64,000 bases of DNA, taken from the NCBI RefSeq assembly GCF_006175985.1, contig NZ_SRSH01000008.1, forward strand, positions 124,001-188,000. The letters run 5' to 3'. How positions within the stretch are numbered: the stretch's first letter is position 1; the number at the start of each line of letters is the position of its first letter. Positions 26,703-38,565 of the stretch are shown here, one piece after another. The notes under the pieces are model-generated. The model was given only the letters and a program-made list of their open reading frames with translations, did not search any database and was not told the origin of the DNA. This stretch comes from Methylotetracoccus oryzae. GTDB lineage: Bacteria; Pseudomonadota; Gammaproteobacteria; Methylococcales; Methylococcaceae. Both the position numbers and the translations under genes were made by a program.

Positions 26703-29700
26703 ATGCGGCTTGAAAAAATCAAGCTGGCCGGATTCAAGTCATTCGTGGATCCGACGACACTGCCCTTGCCCGGTAACCTGGTGGGGGTGGTAGGTCCCAA
26801 CGGTTGTGGGAAGTCAAACATCATCGACGCCGTGCGATGGGTCATGGGCGAAAGCTCGGCCAAACATCTCCGGGGCGACACGATGGCGGACGTCGTCTTC
26901 AACGGGTCCAGCACGCGCAAACCGGTCGGCGTCGCGTCCGTGGAACTGTTGTTCGACAATACCGACGGTCGCGCGACGGCAGAATACGCAGGCTACCAGA
27001 AAATCGCAATCAAGCGGCAGGTTGGCCGTGATGGACAATCCACCTATCTGCTCAACGGTTCGCGCTGTCGCCGCAAGGACATCACCGACCTGTTTCTCGG
27101 CACCGGTTTGGGCGCACGCAGTTACGCGATCATCGAGCAGGGAACAATCTCCCGCTTGATCGAAGCCAAGCCGGACGAACTCCGCGGGATCGTCGAGGAA
27201 GCGGCCGGCATATCCCGCTACAAGGAACGACGCCACGAGACCGAGATCCGGATGCGCCATACCCGGGAGAATCTGGAGCGTGTCGATGATCTGCGCGGGG
27301 AACTGACGAAACAGGTCGAGAGCCTGCAGCGGCAGGTCAAGAAGGCGGAGCGCTACCTGGCCTTGCGGGATGAGGAGCGCCGCTCGAGGAGCAACCTGCT
27401 GCGACTGCGTTGGCAGGCCTCACGCGCCGCCATGACCCAGTTGCATACCGAGCTGGAGGGGTTGGGCGCTGCTCTGCGGGAGGCCGTGTCGGCGGGCCGG
27501 GAAAGCGGCGAGAAGGCGGCCGAGTGGCAGTTGGCGCGGGAGCGTCGGCAGTCCGAGATGCAGGAAGTCCAGGCTAGCTTCTACGAGGTCGGTGCCGATA
27601 TCGGCCGCCTCGAGGACCTGATTCGCCGGTCAGAGAAGTCGCGGGAGGAAACCGTGAAGGACCTTCAGCGTCTGGAAGCGGAGACGCAGCGGGCCGGCGC
27701 GGAACTTCAGCACGACCGGGCGCAGCTCGCCGAGGTTCGGCGGGAGCTTGTCGAACTCGCCGGAATTCTCGATGCGTCGCGGTCGACGGCACAAGCAGCG
27801 ACCGCCCGGAAGGAAGCCGCTGGCCAGGGGGTACGCGCGGCCCGGATCCAACTCGAGGCCGTGCAGTCCCGACTGGCCCAGGCAGCGAGCCGCACCGAGA
27901 TCATTCGCGCGCGCGATCGCCAACTCGGAGAGCAGCAGCGTCAGACCGACGTTCGCTGGCAGCGGCTGGCCGACGAACGCCGGGACCTGGAGGCGGGGCT
28001 CGGCGGCGATGAACTTGAGTCGCTGCGCCAGACCATCGCCGAAGAAGAGGCGCTGGTCGCGGAGCATGCCGCGCGGGTCGAGGAATTGACGGGAGCCTTG
28101 AAGGAGGGTCGGACGCGGCTGGAAGAGCAGCGGCTCGGTCTGAACTCGGTGCGGGCCGAAATCCATACGGCGCAGGGGCGCCTCAGCTCCCTGGAGCTCT
28201 TGCAGCAGCACGCCATGGGTAAAGACCGTGCGGCCGTCCAGGCTTGGCTGGCACAGCTCTCGCTGGACCAGGCGCCGCGGCTGGCCGAACGCCTGGATGT
28301 CGGTCTCGGCTGGGAGGCCGCGGTGGAGGAAGTGTTGGGGCAGCACCTCGAAGCCCTGTGCATCGACAGCATGCAACCCTTTCTGAATGCGCTGGTGGCA
28401 AGCCCGCCGCAGGAATCTCTGGCTTTTTTCGAGACCTGTGATGTTGTGCCGCGTTCCTCTCCCCAGGACAAGGCGCTGCCGCGGTTGCTGGATCAGGTGG
28501 CTGCTCCGTGGCGGCTCGAAGCGCTGCTCTCCGGTGTGTTTTGCGCCCCCGATCTGTCCGCGGCTGTGGCGGCCGGCGCCTGGCTCGAGGACCACGAGTC
28601 GGTCGTCACTCAAAAGGGCGAGCGGCTCGGGCGCGGTTGGGTCAGGTTACAGAAGGCCGAGGATGCGAGAAGCGGCGTCATCCGGCGTGAGCGGGAGGTG
28701 CGTCAGGCCAAGGATGCGCTGCAGCGCTTGCTGGCCGACGAAGGCGATCTCGCCGGCAAGATTGCAACACTGGAGCGTGAGCTGTCGGCGGCCGAGGAAG
28801 AGCGGCTCCGACACGAACAGGAACGACGTCGACTCGAACGTAGCGTGCTCGAACTGCGCAATGCGGAACATCAACTGAACGCACGCCAGCAGCAGGCGCT
28901 CAAGCGTCTCGCCGCGGTCACGCGAGAACTGGAGGAAGCGGAAGCGCTGCGGGTGGATCTGGCGGAGCAGCGGGCCGAAGCGGGCCAGGAGCTCCGCGAG
29001 ACCGGGGCCGCCATCGATGCGCAGACGGCGGAGGTCACGGTGTGTCGGGAACTGCTCGCAGATGCCGAAGAGGCGTGGACCGAAGCGGAGCGGATTTGGC
29101 AGTTGGCCCAGGATGAGCTCCGTCGCCTGGAGAGCCGTGACGAATCCCTGCGCTCGAATGAGCGATTGACCGCGAGTCACCTGGAGCGTGCGGAAGCCCA
29201 TGCGACCGATGCGGACCTGCGGCTAAAGGATCTGCGCGAACGCTTCGAAGATCAGCCGCTGGTCGAGGCGGAGAAGGAGCGACTCGCTGAGCTCAGGAGC
29301 GAACGGGAGCGGCTCGAAAGCCTGCTGGCCGACCATCGTGGCCGGTTGGGCGATATCGACAAGGCGGCACGCGAGGCAGCGGAAGAGCGTCTCCGGCATG
29401 AGCGGGAGATCGAGCGGATCAAGGAACGCCTCGAACGGACCCGGATCGAGCTCGAGGGACACCAGGTGCGCGAGGACGGCTTGCGAGAGCAACTGACGGA
29501 ATTGGGGCTCACCGTGGAAGTGAGTCCGGATGCGGGGGAGGGTGGGCTTACCGCTGAAGCGGGCACGGAAGCGGAGCTGCAGCAGGCCATCAGCCGGCTC
29601 GCTCAGGATATCGAGAAGCTCGGCCCGGTGAATCTGCTCGCCGTAGAAGAGTTTGCCGACCAGAAGGCGCGCCTCGATCTCTTAGAGCAGCAGCGTGCCG

Positions 29701-30233
29701 ATCTCAACGAGTCGCTGGAGATCCTGATGCAGGCCATCGAGAAGATCGACCGAGAGTGCCGCGCGCTGTTCAAGGGGACTTTCGAACGGATCAATTCGGG
29801 ATTTCAGGTCATGTTTCCGAAGCTGTTCGGCGGTGGCAACGCCTATCTGGAACTCAACGAGCGCGATCTGCTCGAAGCGGGCGTCAGCGTGATCGCGCGT
29901 CCGCCCGGCAAGCGCAACAGCTCCATTCACCTGCTGTCCGGGGGCGAGAAGGCGCTGACGGCAGTCGCGTTGGTGTTCGCAATCTTCGAGTTGAACCCGG
30001 CACCGTTTTGTTTGCTGGACGAGGTCGATGCGCCGCTCGACGATGCGAACGTCGGCCGCTTTTCGGCGTTGGTCAAGGAAATGTCGGAGAGGGTACAATT
30101 TTTGTTTATCACGCATAACAAGGTCACTATGGAAATTGCCGACTATCTGGCCGGAATCACGATGCGGGAACCGGGCGTATCGCGCATCGTTGCCGTGGAT
30201 ATCGAAGCGGCGGTCGAACTGGCGAACGCATGA
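26703..30233 (+). CDS. smc: chromosome segregation protein SMC
   Basis: SMC is the condensin ATPase that organises and separates chromosomes. The 1176-residue protein has an N-terminal ABC half-domain with Walker A GPNGCGKSN (31-39). Long coiled-coil arms rich in Glu, Arg and Gln flank a hinge at roughly residues 510-640. The C-terminal half-domain has the signature LLSGGEKALTAVALVFAIF and FCLLDEVDAPLDDANV. ATG 26703 gives MRLEKIKLAGFKSFVD, the family start; ten upstream codons are open. Its presence instead of MukBEF places the organism outside the enteric group. Any kleisin (ScpA/ScpB) must be elsewhere. zipA follows after 9 bases. Confidence 0.96.
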   Translation: MRLEKIKLAGFKSFVDPTTLPLPGNLVGVVGPNGCGKSNIIDAVRWVMGESSAKHLRGDTMADVVFNGSSTRKPVGVASVELLFDNTDGRATAEYAGYQKIAIKRQVGRDGQSTYLLNGSRCRRKDITDLFLGTGLGARSYAIIEQGTISRLIEAKPDELRGIVEEAAGISRYKERRHETEIRMRHTRENLERVDDLRGELTKQVESLQRQVKKAERYLALRDEERRSRSNLLRLRWQASRAAMTQLHTELEGLGAALREAVSAGRESGEKAAEWQLARERRQSEMQEVQASFYEVGADIGRLEDLIRRSEKSREETVKDLQRLEAETQRAGAELQHDRAQLAEVRRELVELAGILDASRSTAQAATARKEAAGQGVRAARIQLEAVQSRLAQAASRTEIIRARDRQLGEQQRQTDVRWQRLADERRDLEAGLGGDELESLRQTIAEEEALVAEHAARVEELTGALKEGRTRLEEQRLGLNSVRAEIHTAQGRLSSLELLQQHAMGKDRAAVQAWLAQLSLDQAPRLAERLDVGLGWEAAVEEVLGQHLEALCIDSMQPFLNALVASPPQESLAFFETCDVVPRSSPQDKALPRLLDQVAAPWRLEALLSGVFCAPDLSAAVAAGAWLEDHESVVTQKGERLGRGWVRLQKAEDARSGVIRREREVRQAKDALQRLLADEGDLAGKIATLERELSAAEEERLRHEQERRRLERSVLELRNAEHQLNARQQQALKRLAAVTRELEEAEALRVDLAEQRAEAGQELRETGAAIDAQTAEVTVCRELLADAEEAWTEAERIWQLAQDELRRLESRDESLRSNERLTASHLERAEAHATDADLRLKDLRERFEDQPLVEAEKERLAELRSERERLESLLADHRGRLGDIDKAAREAAEERLRHEREIERIKERLERTRIELEGHQVREDGLREQLTELGLTVEVSPDAGEGGLTAEAGTEAELQQAISRLAQDIEKLGPVNLLAVEEFADQKARLDLLEQQRADLNESLEILMQAIEKIDRECRALFKGTFERINSGFQVMFPKLFGGGNAYLELNERDLLEAGVSVIARPPGKRNSSIHLLSGGEKALTAVALVFAIFELNPAPFCLLDEVDAPLDDANVGRFSALVKEMSERVQFLFITHNKVTMEIADYLAGITMREPGVSRIVAVDIEAAVELANA

Positions 30234-30242
30234 GGCAACAGG

Positions 30243-32994
<2,752 letters not shown>

Positions 32995-33209
32995 GCCCCA
33001 TGCCTAGTCCGCGCGCTGCGTCGGGCTGCACTCCGTGCTTCACATCCCACTGCGTCTGAGCTCTCGGCGCATTCTCGAGACTCGACCGACCCAACTCATC
33101 GGGAAAAACCCGAAATCCCGTATCCGCACCAGGTTAGTCCCTGATGGCGGCACCGTCCCGACACCATCCAACTATGTGCATCAATCGTAATCTATACAGT
33201 ATCTTGTGC

Positions 33210-33239
33210 TTGACGATATCTACGACCACATTTTATAGT
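33210..33239 (+). promoter_or_regulatory. sigma-70-type promoter without an assigned gene
   Basis: TTGACG (33210-33215) is followed after 18 bases by TATAGT (33234-33239), or after 17 by TTATAG. This is close to consensus and sits in the most AT-rich part of the gap. Transcription would begin near 33246, about 400 bases before mraZ, with no open reading frame that looks real downstream. It may be a distal promoter of the division cluster or drive a small RNA. Confidence 0.55.
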
Positions 33240-33566
33240 GACGCTTAAAGAAGTCGCCGGTATTCGGAGGACCTCCTGGAAAGCAACCAGTTGTGGGCTA
33301 TGTCCGACGCGGCCGAAACGAACTTTTCCATTGGGGTATCTGGGCAGGCACCACCCGCGCCCGGCGAATCGCCCGCGATTAACCCACTCGAGACCTCGGA
33401 TGAATCAGCCGCATTGCGCTGCGGCCAGGAGGGTGGCGTTCGATCGCCTGCTTAAAGATTTGAAATAAAAGATGTTATTTTTGCGTCGCCTACTTCGGTC
33501 GCCGGATGGAATCCGCCTGCGTGTCTGATCACAGTCCCCATCATAGAACCTTGTCGAAACTTCTCC

Positions 33567-33595
33567 TTGACTTGCATCAGGCAGGTTTCTATAGT
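33567..33595 (+). promoter_or_regulatory. main promoter of mraZ and the dcw cluster
   Basis: TTGACT (33567-33572), a 17-base spacer and TATAGT (33590-33595) form a near-consensus sigma-70 promoter. The predicted start near 33602 falls at the first MraZ repeat, 50 bases before mraZ. This is the expected position of the conserved Pmra promoter. Confidence 0.85.
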
Positions 33596-33603
33596 CGTGC
33601 GCG

Positions 33604-33638
33604 TGGGGAAAAGTGGGGAGAAATGGGGAACAGTGGTG
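33604..33638 (+). promoter_or_regulatory. MraZ operator, four direct repeats with 10-bp period
   Basis: TGGGG occurs at 33604, 33614 and 33624, followed by TGGTG at 33634, an exact 10-bp spacing on one face of the helix. Known MraZ operators consist of TGGGN repeats separated by five bases just downstream of the mra promoter. The array predicts autorepression of the cluster by MraZ. The fourth, degenerate repeat runs directly into the G-rich ribosome-binding site. Confidence 0.88.
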
Positions 33639-33650
33639 TAGGGGGGGGAT

Positions 33651-34109
33651 TTGTTTCGGGGCATCAACGCCATCAATTTGGACGAGAAGGGTCGGATGGC
33701 GATTCCGACCCGCTACCGTGCCGAATTGGCGGAGTCGTGTGACGGACAGATGATCCTGACGATTGGCTTCGATCGATGCCTGCTGTTGCTGCCTTTGCCG
33801 ACCTTTGAGGACGTCGAGCGCAAGCTGATGAAGCTGCCGATGATGGATCCCCGCGTACAGCGCGTGAAACGGCTGCTGATCGGGCATGCGGCCGAATGCG
33901 AACTCGATGGGCAAGGTCGGTTTCTGGTGCCTGAACTGCTCCGAAGTTTTGCCGGTATATCGAAGCGGGTTGCGCTGGTTGGACAGGGCAACGTGTTCGA
34001 GATCTGGGACGAAGAGTCTTGGCATCAGAACCGCGAACAATGGCATGGGGTGGTCGGTCTCGATGACTTGCGGGAGCTGTCTCCCGAGCTTGGATCCCTC
34101 ACCTTTTGA
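33651..34109 (+). CDS. mraZ: transcriptional regulator MraZ
   Basis: MraZ binds its own promoter and represses the dcw cluster. The 152-residue protein has two SpoVT-AbrB-like halves, each with its signature: NLDEKGRMAIPTRYR near residue 9 and ELDGQGRFLVPELLR near 85. The start is TTG 33651, because MFRGINAINLD aligns with the known MraZ N-terminus. It follows a run of eight G residues (33641-33648) that must serve as Shine-Dalgarno. The stop overlaps the rsmH ATG by one base. The weak start codon and homopolymer site suggest low, possibly slippage-sensitive translation. Confidence 0.96.
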   Translation: MFRGINAINLDEKGRMAIPTRYRAELAESCDGQMILTIGFDRCLLLLPLPTFEDVERKLMKLPMMDPRVQRVKRLLIGHAAECELDGQGRFLVPELLRSFAGISKRVALVGQGNVFEIWDEESWHQNREQWHGVVGLDDLRELSPELGSLTF

Positions 34110-35065
34110 TGGCAGCCGGACAGGAGTTCCGCCACGCCCCGGTCTTGCTGGAAGAGTGCATTGAAGGTCTGGCGATCCAGTCCGACGGCCTGTACATCGA
34201 CGGCACCTTCGGGCGCGGCGGGCACAGCGCGGCCGTTCTTGAGCGCCTCGGTGAATCCGGCCGGCTACTGGCGCTGGACCGCGATGCCGAAGCTGTGGGT
34301 TCGGCCAGCGCCTTGGTCTTGGCTCAAGATCGCCGGTTCCGTATCGCGCATGCGCGGTTCGGCGAACTCCGCGAGCTTGCCTCTGAGGCCGGTTGGGCGG
34401 GGCGGGTATCGGGCATCTTATTGGATTTGGGCGTCTCGTCGCCCCAACTGGACGACGGCGGCCGGGGCTTCAGCTTTATGCGGGACGGGCCCCTCGACAT
34501 GCGTATGGACCAGAGCCAGGGGATGACGGCTGCAGAGTGGTTGGCCGTGGTCAGTGAAGCGGAACTTTGCCGGGTGATAAAGGAATATGGAGAGGAACGC
34601 TATGCTCGCCGGATTGCGCGCGCCATTGTGGAACGCCGTGCGCGAGGTGCTCTGGTGAGCACGGCGCAGCTTGCCTCCCTGGTCGCGGCCGCGATGCCGC
34701 GACGGGAGAAAGGTCAACATCCCGCAACGCGTACTTTCCAGGCGATTCGTATCCATACCAACCAGGAACTGAACGACATTCAGGCGGTACTCGAACAGGC
34801 GGTGGACGTGCTCGCGACCGGCGGGCGTTTGGTCGTCATCGCGTTCCACTCATTGGAGGACCGTATCGTCAAACGTTTTCTGCGTGACGAGAGCCGAGGC
34901 GGGCACGCCGATGACGCCGCGTTGGGTTGGCCCGCAATGACGGGTTGGCAGGCGCCGCGGCTGCGGCGCGTGGGGCGCGCGATTCGGGCCGGGACCGGCG
35001 AAATCGCCGCCAACCCGCGCGCGCGCAGCGCGGTATTGCGCATTGCCGAGAGACTGCCGTCGTGA
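34109..35065 (+). CDS. rsmH: 16S rRNA m4C1402 N4-methyltransferase RsmH
   Basis: RsmH (MraW) methylates C1402 of 16S rRNA with S-adenosylmethionine in the ribosomal P site. The 318 residues include FRHAPVLLEECIEGL, YIDGTFGRGGHSAAVL (SAM-binding), LLALDRDAEA, GILLDLGVSSPQLDDGGRGFSF, and the C-terminal TFQAIRIHTNQEL and LVVIAFHSLEDRIVKRFL. The ATG at 34109 forms TGATG with the mraZ stop. The stop overlaps the GTG of ftsL (GTGA). Length and motifs are normal. Confidence 0.97.
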   Translation: MAAGQEFRHAPVLLEECIEGLAIQSDGLYIDGTFGRGGHSAAVLERLGESGRLLALDRDAEAVGSASALVLAQDRRFRIAHARFGELRELASEAGWAGRVSGILLDLGVSSPQLDDGGRGFSFMRDGPLDMRMDQSQGMTAAEWLAVVSEAELCRVIKEYGEERYARRIARAIVERRARGALVSTAQLASLVAAAMPRREKGQHPATRTFQAIRIHTNQELNDIQAVLEQAVDVLATGGRLVVIAFHSLEDRIVKRFLRDESRGGHADDAALGWPAMTGWQAPRLRRVGRAIRAGTGEIAANPRARSAVLRIAERLPS

Positions 35066-35325
35066 AAGTGGTCGCCATATTGATTGCCGTGCTGGTGGCC
35101 TCAGCGTTGGGGGTCATCTATGCGAAGTACCGATCGCGGATGTTGTTTACCGAGGTTCAGCGGCTGGAACAGTCGCTCGAGGCCTACGATGTCGAATTGG
35201 GTCAGTTGCAGCTTGAACAGAATACTTGGGCCGAGCACAGCCGTATCGAGAAGCTGGCCCATACACGGCTCGGCATGATACTGCCGTCCCGGGAATCGAT
35301 CATTTACCTTCACGTCGGACAATAG
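35062..35325 (+). CDS. ftsL: cell division protein FtsL
   Basis: FtsL is a small bitopic protein that joins FtsB and FtsQ and signals to FtsWI at the septum. The 87-residue product begins at GTG 35062, overlapping the rsmH stop, and gives VKVVAILIAVLVASALGVIY as its membrane span. A periplasmic coiled coil follows (LFTEVQRLEQSLEAYDVELG) and then the conserved-type EKLAHTRLGMILPSRESIIYL tail. A longer frame reaching back into rsmH is an Arg-rich shadow. Sequence conservation in this family is low, so position between rsmH and ftsI is part of the evidence. Confidence 0.93.
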   Translation: MKVVAILIAVLVASALGVIYAKYRSRMLFTEVQRLEQSLEAYDVELGQLQLEQNTWAEHSRIEKLAHTRLGMILPSRESIIYLHVGQ

Positions 35326-35339
35326 CGCGGGTTACGATC

Positions 35340-37064
35340 ATGATGATTTACCCTACTTCCTCGAAGCGCCTCGACGATGATGAATACGCGGTGCGGTGGC
35401 AGGTTCTGCTGTTCCTGATACTGGCAGGTTTGCTCGTGCTCATGGTGCGTGCTTCTTACCTCCAGGTGCTGAACCGTCAATTTCTGCAGAACGAGGGTGA
35501 TCGACGCCATGTGGGCGTCATGCCGATTCCCGCGCATCGCGGGCGCATTCTGGACCGCAATGGCGAATTGCTGGCTATCAGTTCGCCCGTCAAATCGGTA
35601 TGGGTCAATCCTCGGGAATTCAATCCGACCGAAGAGCAGTTGCGGCTGATTGCCGGCATTCTGCGCCTGCCTGTGACGGGAGTGCGGGCGCATGTCACGG
35701 GGCAGGACGAGGGTACTTTTGCCTTTCTGCGGCGGCGCACGAGCCCGGAGCTGGCGGATCGCGTTCTGGCTCTCGGGGTTCCTGGCGTATATGCCGACCG
35801 GGAGTATCAACGCTATTATCCGAGCGGAGAAGTAGCCGCTCATGTCGTCGGTTTCAACGACATCGATGACCGCGGCCAGGAGGGAATTGAGCTGGCTTAT
35901 GACCGCTCGCTGAGAGGTGTTGAAGGCGGTCGGAAAATCATTCGCGACGGCCGTCGACGTATTATCGAGGACCTCGACGAGGTCACTGAACCGGTAGCAG
36001 GCAAGGATGTCCGGCTGACGATCGATCAGCGGCTCCAGTACCTTGCTTACCGGGAGCTCAAGGCGGCCGTGCAAAAGAATCGCGCGAAGTCGGGGAGCCT
36101 GGTGCTGCTGGACGCGCGCAATGGCGACATTCTCGCGATGGTCAATCAGCCCTCTTTCAATCCCAACAGCCGGCAGGGTTTGAAAGGCAATCTGTTCCGT
36201 AATCGTGCGATAACGGATCTGTTCGAGCCCGGCTCCACCATGAAGCCATTCGCCGTCGCTTGTGGTCTCGAGCTGGGTCTGTTTAGGCCCGAGTCGGTGA
36301 TCAACACCAATCCGGGCTCCCTGCGGGTCGGCACCAATGTTGTCAAGGATATGCACAACTATGGTGTCATGAACGTGACCCGCATCCTGCAAAAGTCCAG
36401 CAATGTTGGCGTGAGTCGCATCGCACTCGCGATTCCTTCCGCGAAGTTTTACGCCTTCTACAATAATCTCGGTTTCGGCCAGCCCCTTCACACGGGGTTC
36501 CCAGGCGAGGCGCAGGGCCGGTTGCCACATCACCGGGGCTGGAACCATTTCGAACAGGCCACGCTGTCCTTCGGCTACGGGCTTTCCACCTCGGTGCTCC
36601 ACTTGGGGCGTGCATATCTCGCATTCGCCAACGAGGGGCGCGTTCCCTCGGTGAACCTCGTCGCTCAGCGCGAGGCCTCAAAAACCTATCAGGTGATGTC
36701 GGCCAAGACGGCGGCATCGGTTCGCACCATGCTGGAGCAGGTCGTCACACGGGAGGGTACCGCGCTTCGCGCCGCCGTTCCTGGATTCCGCGTCGCAGGC
36801 AAGACCGGCACGGTCAAGAAGGCAATGGGACGACGCGGGTATGCGTCGGCTGCGCATTCTGCGGTTTTTGCCGGGCTGGCACCGGCCAGTGACCCCCGCC
36901 TGGTCATGGTGGTCATGATCGACGAGCCCTCGGCCGGTGAGTATTACGGCGGCACCGTGGCGGCACCGGTCTTTTCGAGCGTCATGGAAGGAGCCTTGCG
37001 GCTGTTGAACGTCGTTCCGGATGAGCCTACCAGCTTTCCGTTGCTGACGGCGCAGGGAGACTGA
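35340..37064 (+). CDS. ftsI: septal peptidoglycan transpeptidase FtsI (PBP3)
   Basis: FtsI cross-links septal peptidoglycan. The 574 residues have a cytoplasmic tail, one membrane span (about 21-37) and the pedestal domain starting with RRHVGVMPIPAHRGRILDRNG. The penicillin-binding domain carries motifs Ser299-T-M-Lys302 (EPGSTMKPF), Ser353-S-N355 and Lys488-T-G490. ATG 35340 is immediately followed by a second ATG at 35343; I cannot choose between them. The frame is also open into ftsL, but that part does not match. It is class B PBP by length and motifs, and cluster context makes it PBP3. Confidence 0.96.
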   Translation: MMIYPTSSKRLDDDEYAVRWQVLLFLILAGLLVLMVRASYLQVLNRQFLQNEGDRRHVGVMPIPAHRGRILDRNGELLAISSPVKSVWVNPREFNPTEEQLRLIAGILRLPVTGVRAHVTGQDEGTFAFLRRRTSPELADRVLALGVPGVYADREYQRYYPSGEVAAHVVGFNDIDDRGQEGIELAYDRSLRGVEGGRKIIRDGRRRIIEDLDEVTEPVAGKDVRLTIDQRLQYLAYRELKAAVQKNRAKSGSLVLLDARNGDILAMVNQPSFNPNSRQGLKGNLFRNRAITDLFEPGSTMKPFAVACGLELGLFRPESVINTNPGSLRVGTNVVKDMHNYGVMNVTRILQKSSNVGVSRIALAIPSAKFYAFYNNLGFGQPLHTGFPGEAQGRLPHHRGWNHFEQATLSFGYGLSTSVLHLGRAYLAFANEGRVPSVNLVAQREASKTYQVMSAKTAASVRTMLEQVVTREGTALRAAVPGFRVAGKTGTVKKAMGRRGYASAAHSAVFAGLAPASDPRLVMVVMIDEPSAGEYYGGTVAAPVFSSVMEGALRLLNVVPDEPTSFPLLTAQGD

Positions 37065-37068
37065 TTCC

Positions 37069-38565
37069 ATGGCTCTCGGAACGGGCGAGCGGTCGATCCC
37101 GTTGAGTGAATTGCTCGGCGGTCTCGTTCCGGTGAGCGTAGGCGGTGCGGTGGAAGTGAGTGGGCTGTGTCTTGATAGCCGCGCCGTTCGTCCGGGGGAC
37201 CTTTTCGTCGCCGTGGCGGGCCATCAGCAACATGGGATGCAGTTCAGCGCGGAAGCGGTTCGGCGAGGCGCTCGCGCCATCCTGTATGATCCGGCGGGCG
37301 GCGGTGAGGCTTACGCCGGGGCGCTGCGAGATCTGCACTGCGTTCCCGCCGAAGGACTCCTCCAAAAGGTCGGCTTCATAGCCGACCGTTTTTTTGGACA
37401 GCCCTCATCGCACCTGGACGTTATTGCCGTGACAGGGACGAATGGAAAGACCTCATGCACCCATTTTTTGGCCAACGCGCTGACCAACGGTGATCGAGCC
37501 GCCGTGATCGGTACGCTGGGTTGGGGGGTACCCGGTCATCTGCTGCCCACCGACCAGACAACCCCGGACGCTATCGGCATCCACTCGATTCTTGCGGAGA
37601 TCAGGGCACGGGGTGTGCGGTGCGTGGCGCTCGAGGCCTCGTCGCACGGGTTGGTGCAGGGTCGGCTCAACGGGGTCTTGGCGAAGGCGGCTCTGTTTAC
37701 CAACATCACGCGGGATCATCTCGATTACCACGGCACGCATGAGGCCTATGTGGCCGCAAAAATGCGATTGCTGGATTTTGCCGGTCTGGAGACCATCGCC
37801 TTCAACGCGGATGACCCCGTAACCCGCCAGGTTGGCGAGCGCCTGCCCTCGGGGGTGGTCGGAATCCCCTTCAGTGTGGCGGGGAGCAAGATGGCTGAGG
37901 CCGCCGGCGTGGTGGCGCGGCGAATCGAACAGCACGACGAGGGCCTGCGCCTGTCCGTCGAATATGCCGGTTGCGATGCCGATTTCGTCGTGCCTCTGTT
38001 CGGACACTATAACGCCGAGAACATTCTTGGTGTGCTTGCGGTAATGCTCGGCTTGGGCTTCGGGCTTGCCGACTCCGTGGAGCGTATCGGGAACGTTCGA
38101 CCGGTTCCCGGTCGCATGGAGCATTTTCGCAGCGCCGCCGGTGCCAACATCGTGGTCGACTACGCCCACACGCCCGATGCGCTCGAACGCGTTCTACTGA
38201 GCCTCCGTCGCGGCTGCGCCCGCGATCTCTGGGTCGTCTTCGGGTGCGGTGGTGAACGCGATCGGGGAAAGCGACCGTTAATGGGGCGTATCGCCGGAGA
38301 ACTCGCAGACCATGTCGTGATCACCGACGATAATCCTCGCCGCGAGGACGGTGACGCGATTGTCGCCGACATCCTGGCAGGGTGCGCCGGAAGCGACGTC
38401 CGGGTTCAGCGTGACCGGCGCCAGGCCATGCAGATTGCAATAGCGGCGGCCGCCGCAGGCGACGTGGTTTTGATCGCCGGAAAAGGCCATGAGGTCGTGC
38501 AGGACGTCAATGGCACGAAAACACCATTCGATGACCGCGTGGTGGCGCGCGAGTTAATGCAGTGA
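37069..38565 (+). CDS. murE: UDP-MurNAc-tripeptide synthetase (meso-DAP adding) MurE
   Basis: MurE adds meso-diaminopimelate to UDP-MurNAc-L-Ala-D-Glu. The 498-residue protein has the Mur-ligase ATP loop VTGTNGKTSC (residues 122-130), the carbamoylated-lysine region, DYAHTPDALERVL and the DDNPRRED motif typical of the DAP-specific enzyme rather than the lysine one. It starts 4 bases after ftsI. In nearly all gammaproteobacteria murF follows directly, often overlapping; here a 211-base stretch without a gene comes instead. Confidence 0.97.
   Translation: MALGTGERSIPLSELLGGLVPVSVGGAVEVSGLCLDSRAVRPGDLFVAVAGHQQHGMQFSAEAVRRGARAILYDPAGGGEAYAGALRDLHCVPAEGLLQKVGFIADRFFGQPSSHLDVIAVTGTNGKTSCTHFLANALTNGDRAAVIGTLGWGVPGHLLPTDQTTPDAIGIHSILAEIRARGVRCVALEASSHGLVQGRLNGVLAKAALFTNITRDHLDYHGTHEAYVAAKMRLLDFAGLETIAFNADDPVTRQVGERLPSGVVGIPFSVAGSKMAEAAGVVARRIEQHDEGLRLSVEYAGCDADFVVPLFGHYNAENILGVLAVMLGLGFGLADSVERIGNVRPVPGRMEHFRSAAGANIVVDYAHTPDALERVLLSLRRGCARDLWVVFGCGGERDRGKRPLMGRIAGELADHVVITDDNPRREDGDAIVADILAGCAGSDVRVQRDRRQAMQIAIAAAAAGDVVLIAGKGHEVVQDVNGTKTPFDDRVVARELMQ

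Larger units (their letters stand above)
32995..33650 (+). other. 656-base gene-free region between ligA and mraZ
   Basis: No credible gene is seen on either strand; the short open frames here are Arg- and Pro-rich with no Shine-Dalgarno. The stretch holds a CGGG-AAAAA-CCCG hairpin at 33100-33112. A local AT-rich patch (about 33165-33240) contains a promoter, followed by a region with small inverted repeats (GGAGGACCTCC at about 33265). An AAATAA/TTATTT hairpin lies at 33463-33480, and then come the mraZ promoter and operator. I looked for RNase P RNA, which sits near mraZ in pseudomonads, and found none of its conserved blocks. Confidence 0.7.

Noticed and set aside
33238-33468. Possible 76-residue protein after the unassigned promoter
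   Set aside because: Its GTG would lie within the -10 region, there is no Shine-Dalgarno, and the composition (Arg, Pro, His) looks random.
32995-33650. RNase P RNA gene upstream of mraZ
   Set aside because: Pseudomonads have rnpB here, but none of its conserved blocks (such as GAGGAAAGTCCGGGC) appears on either strand.
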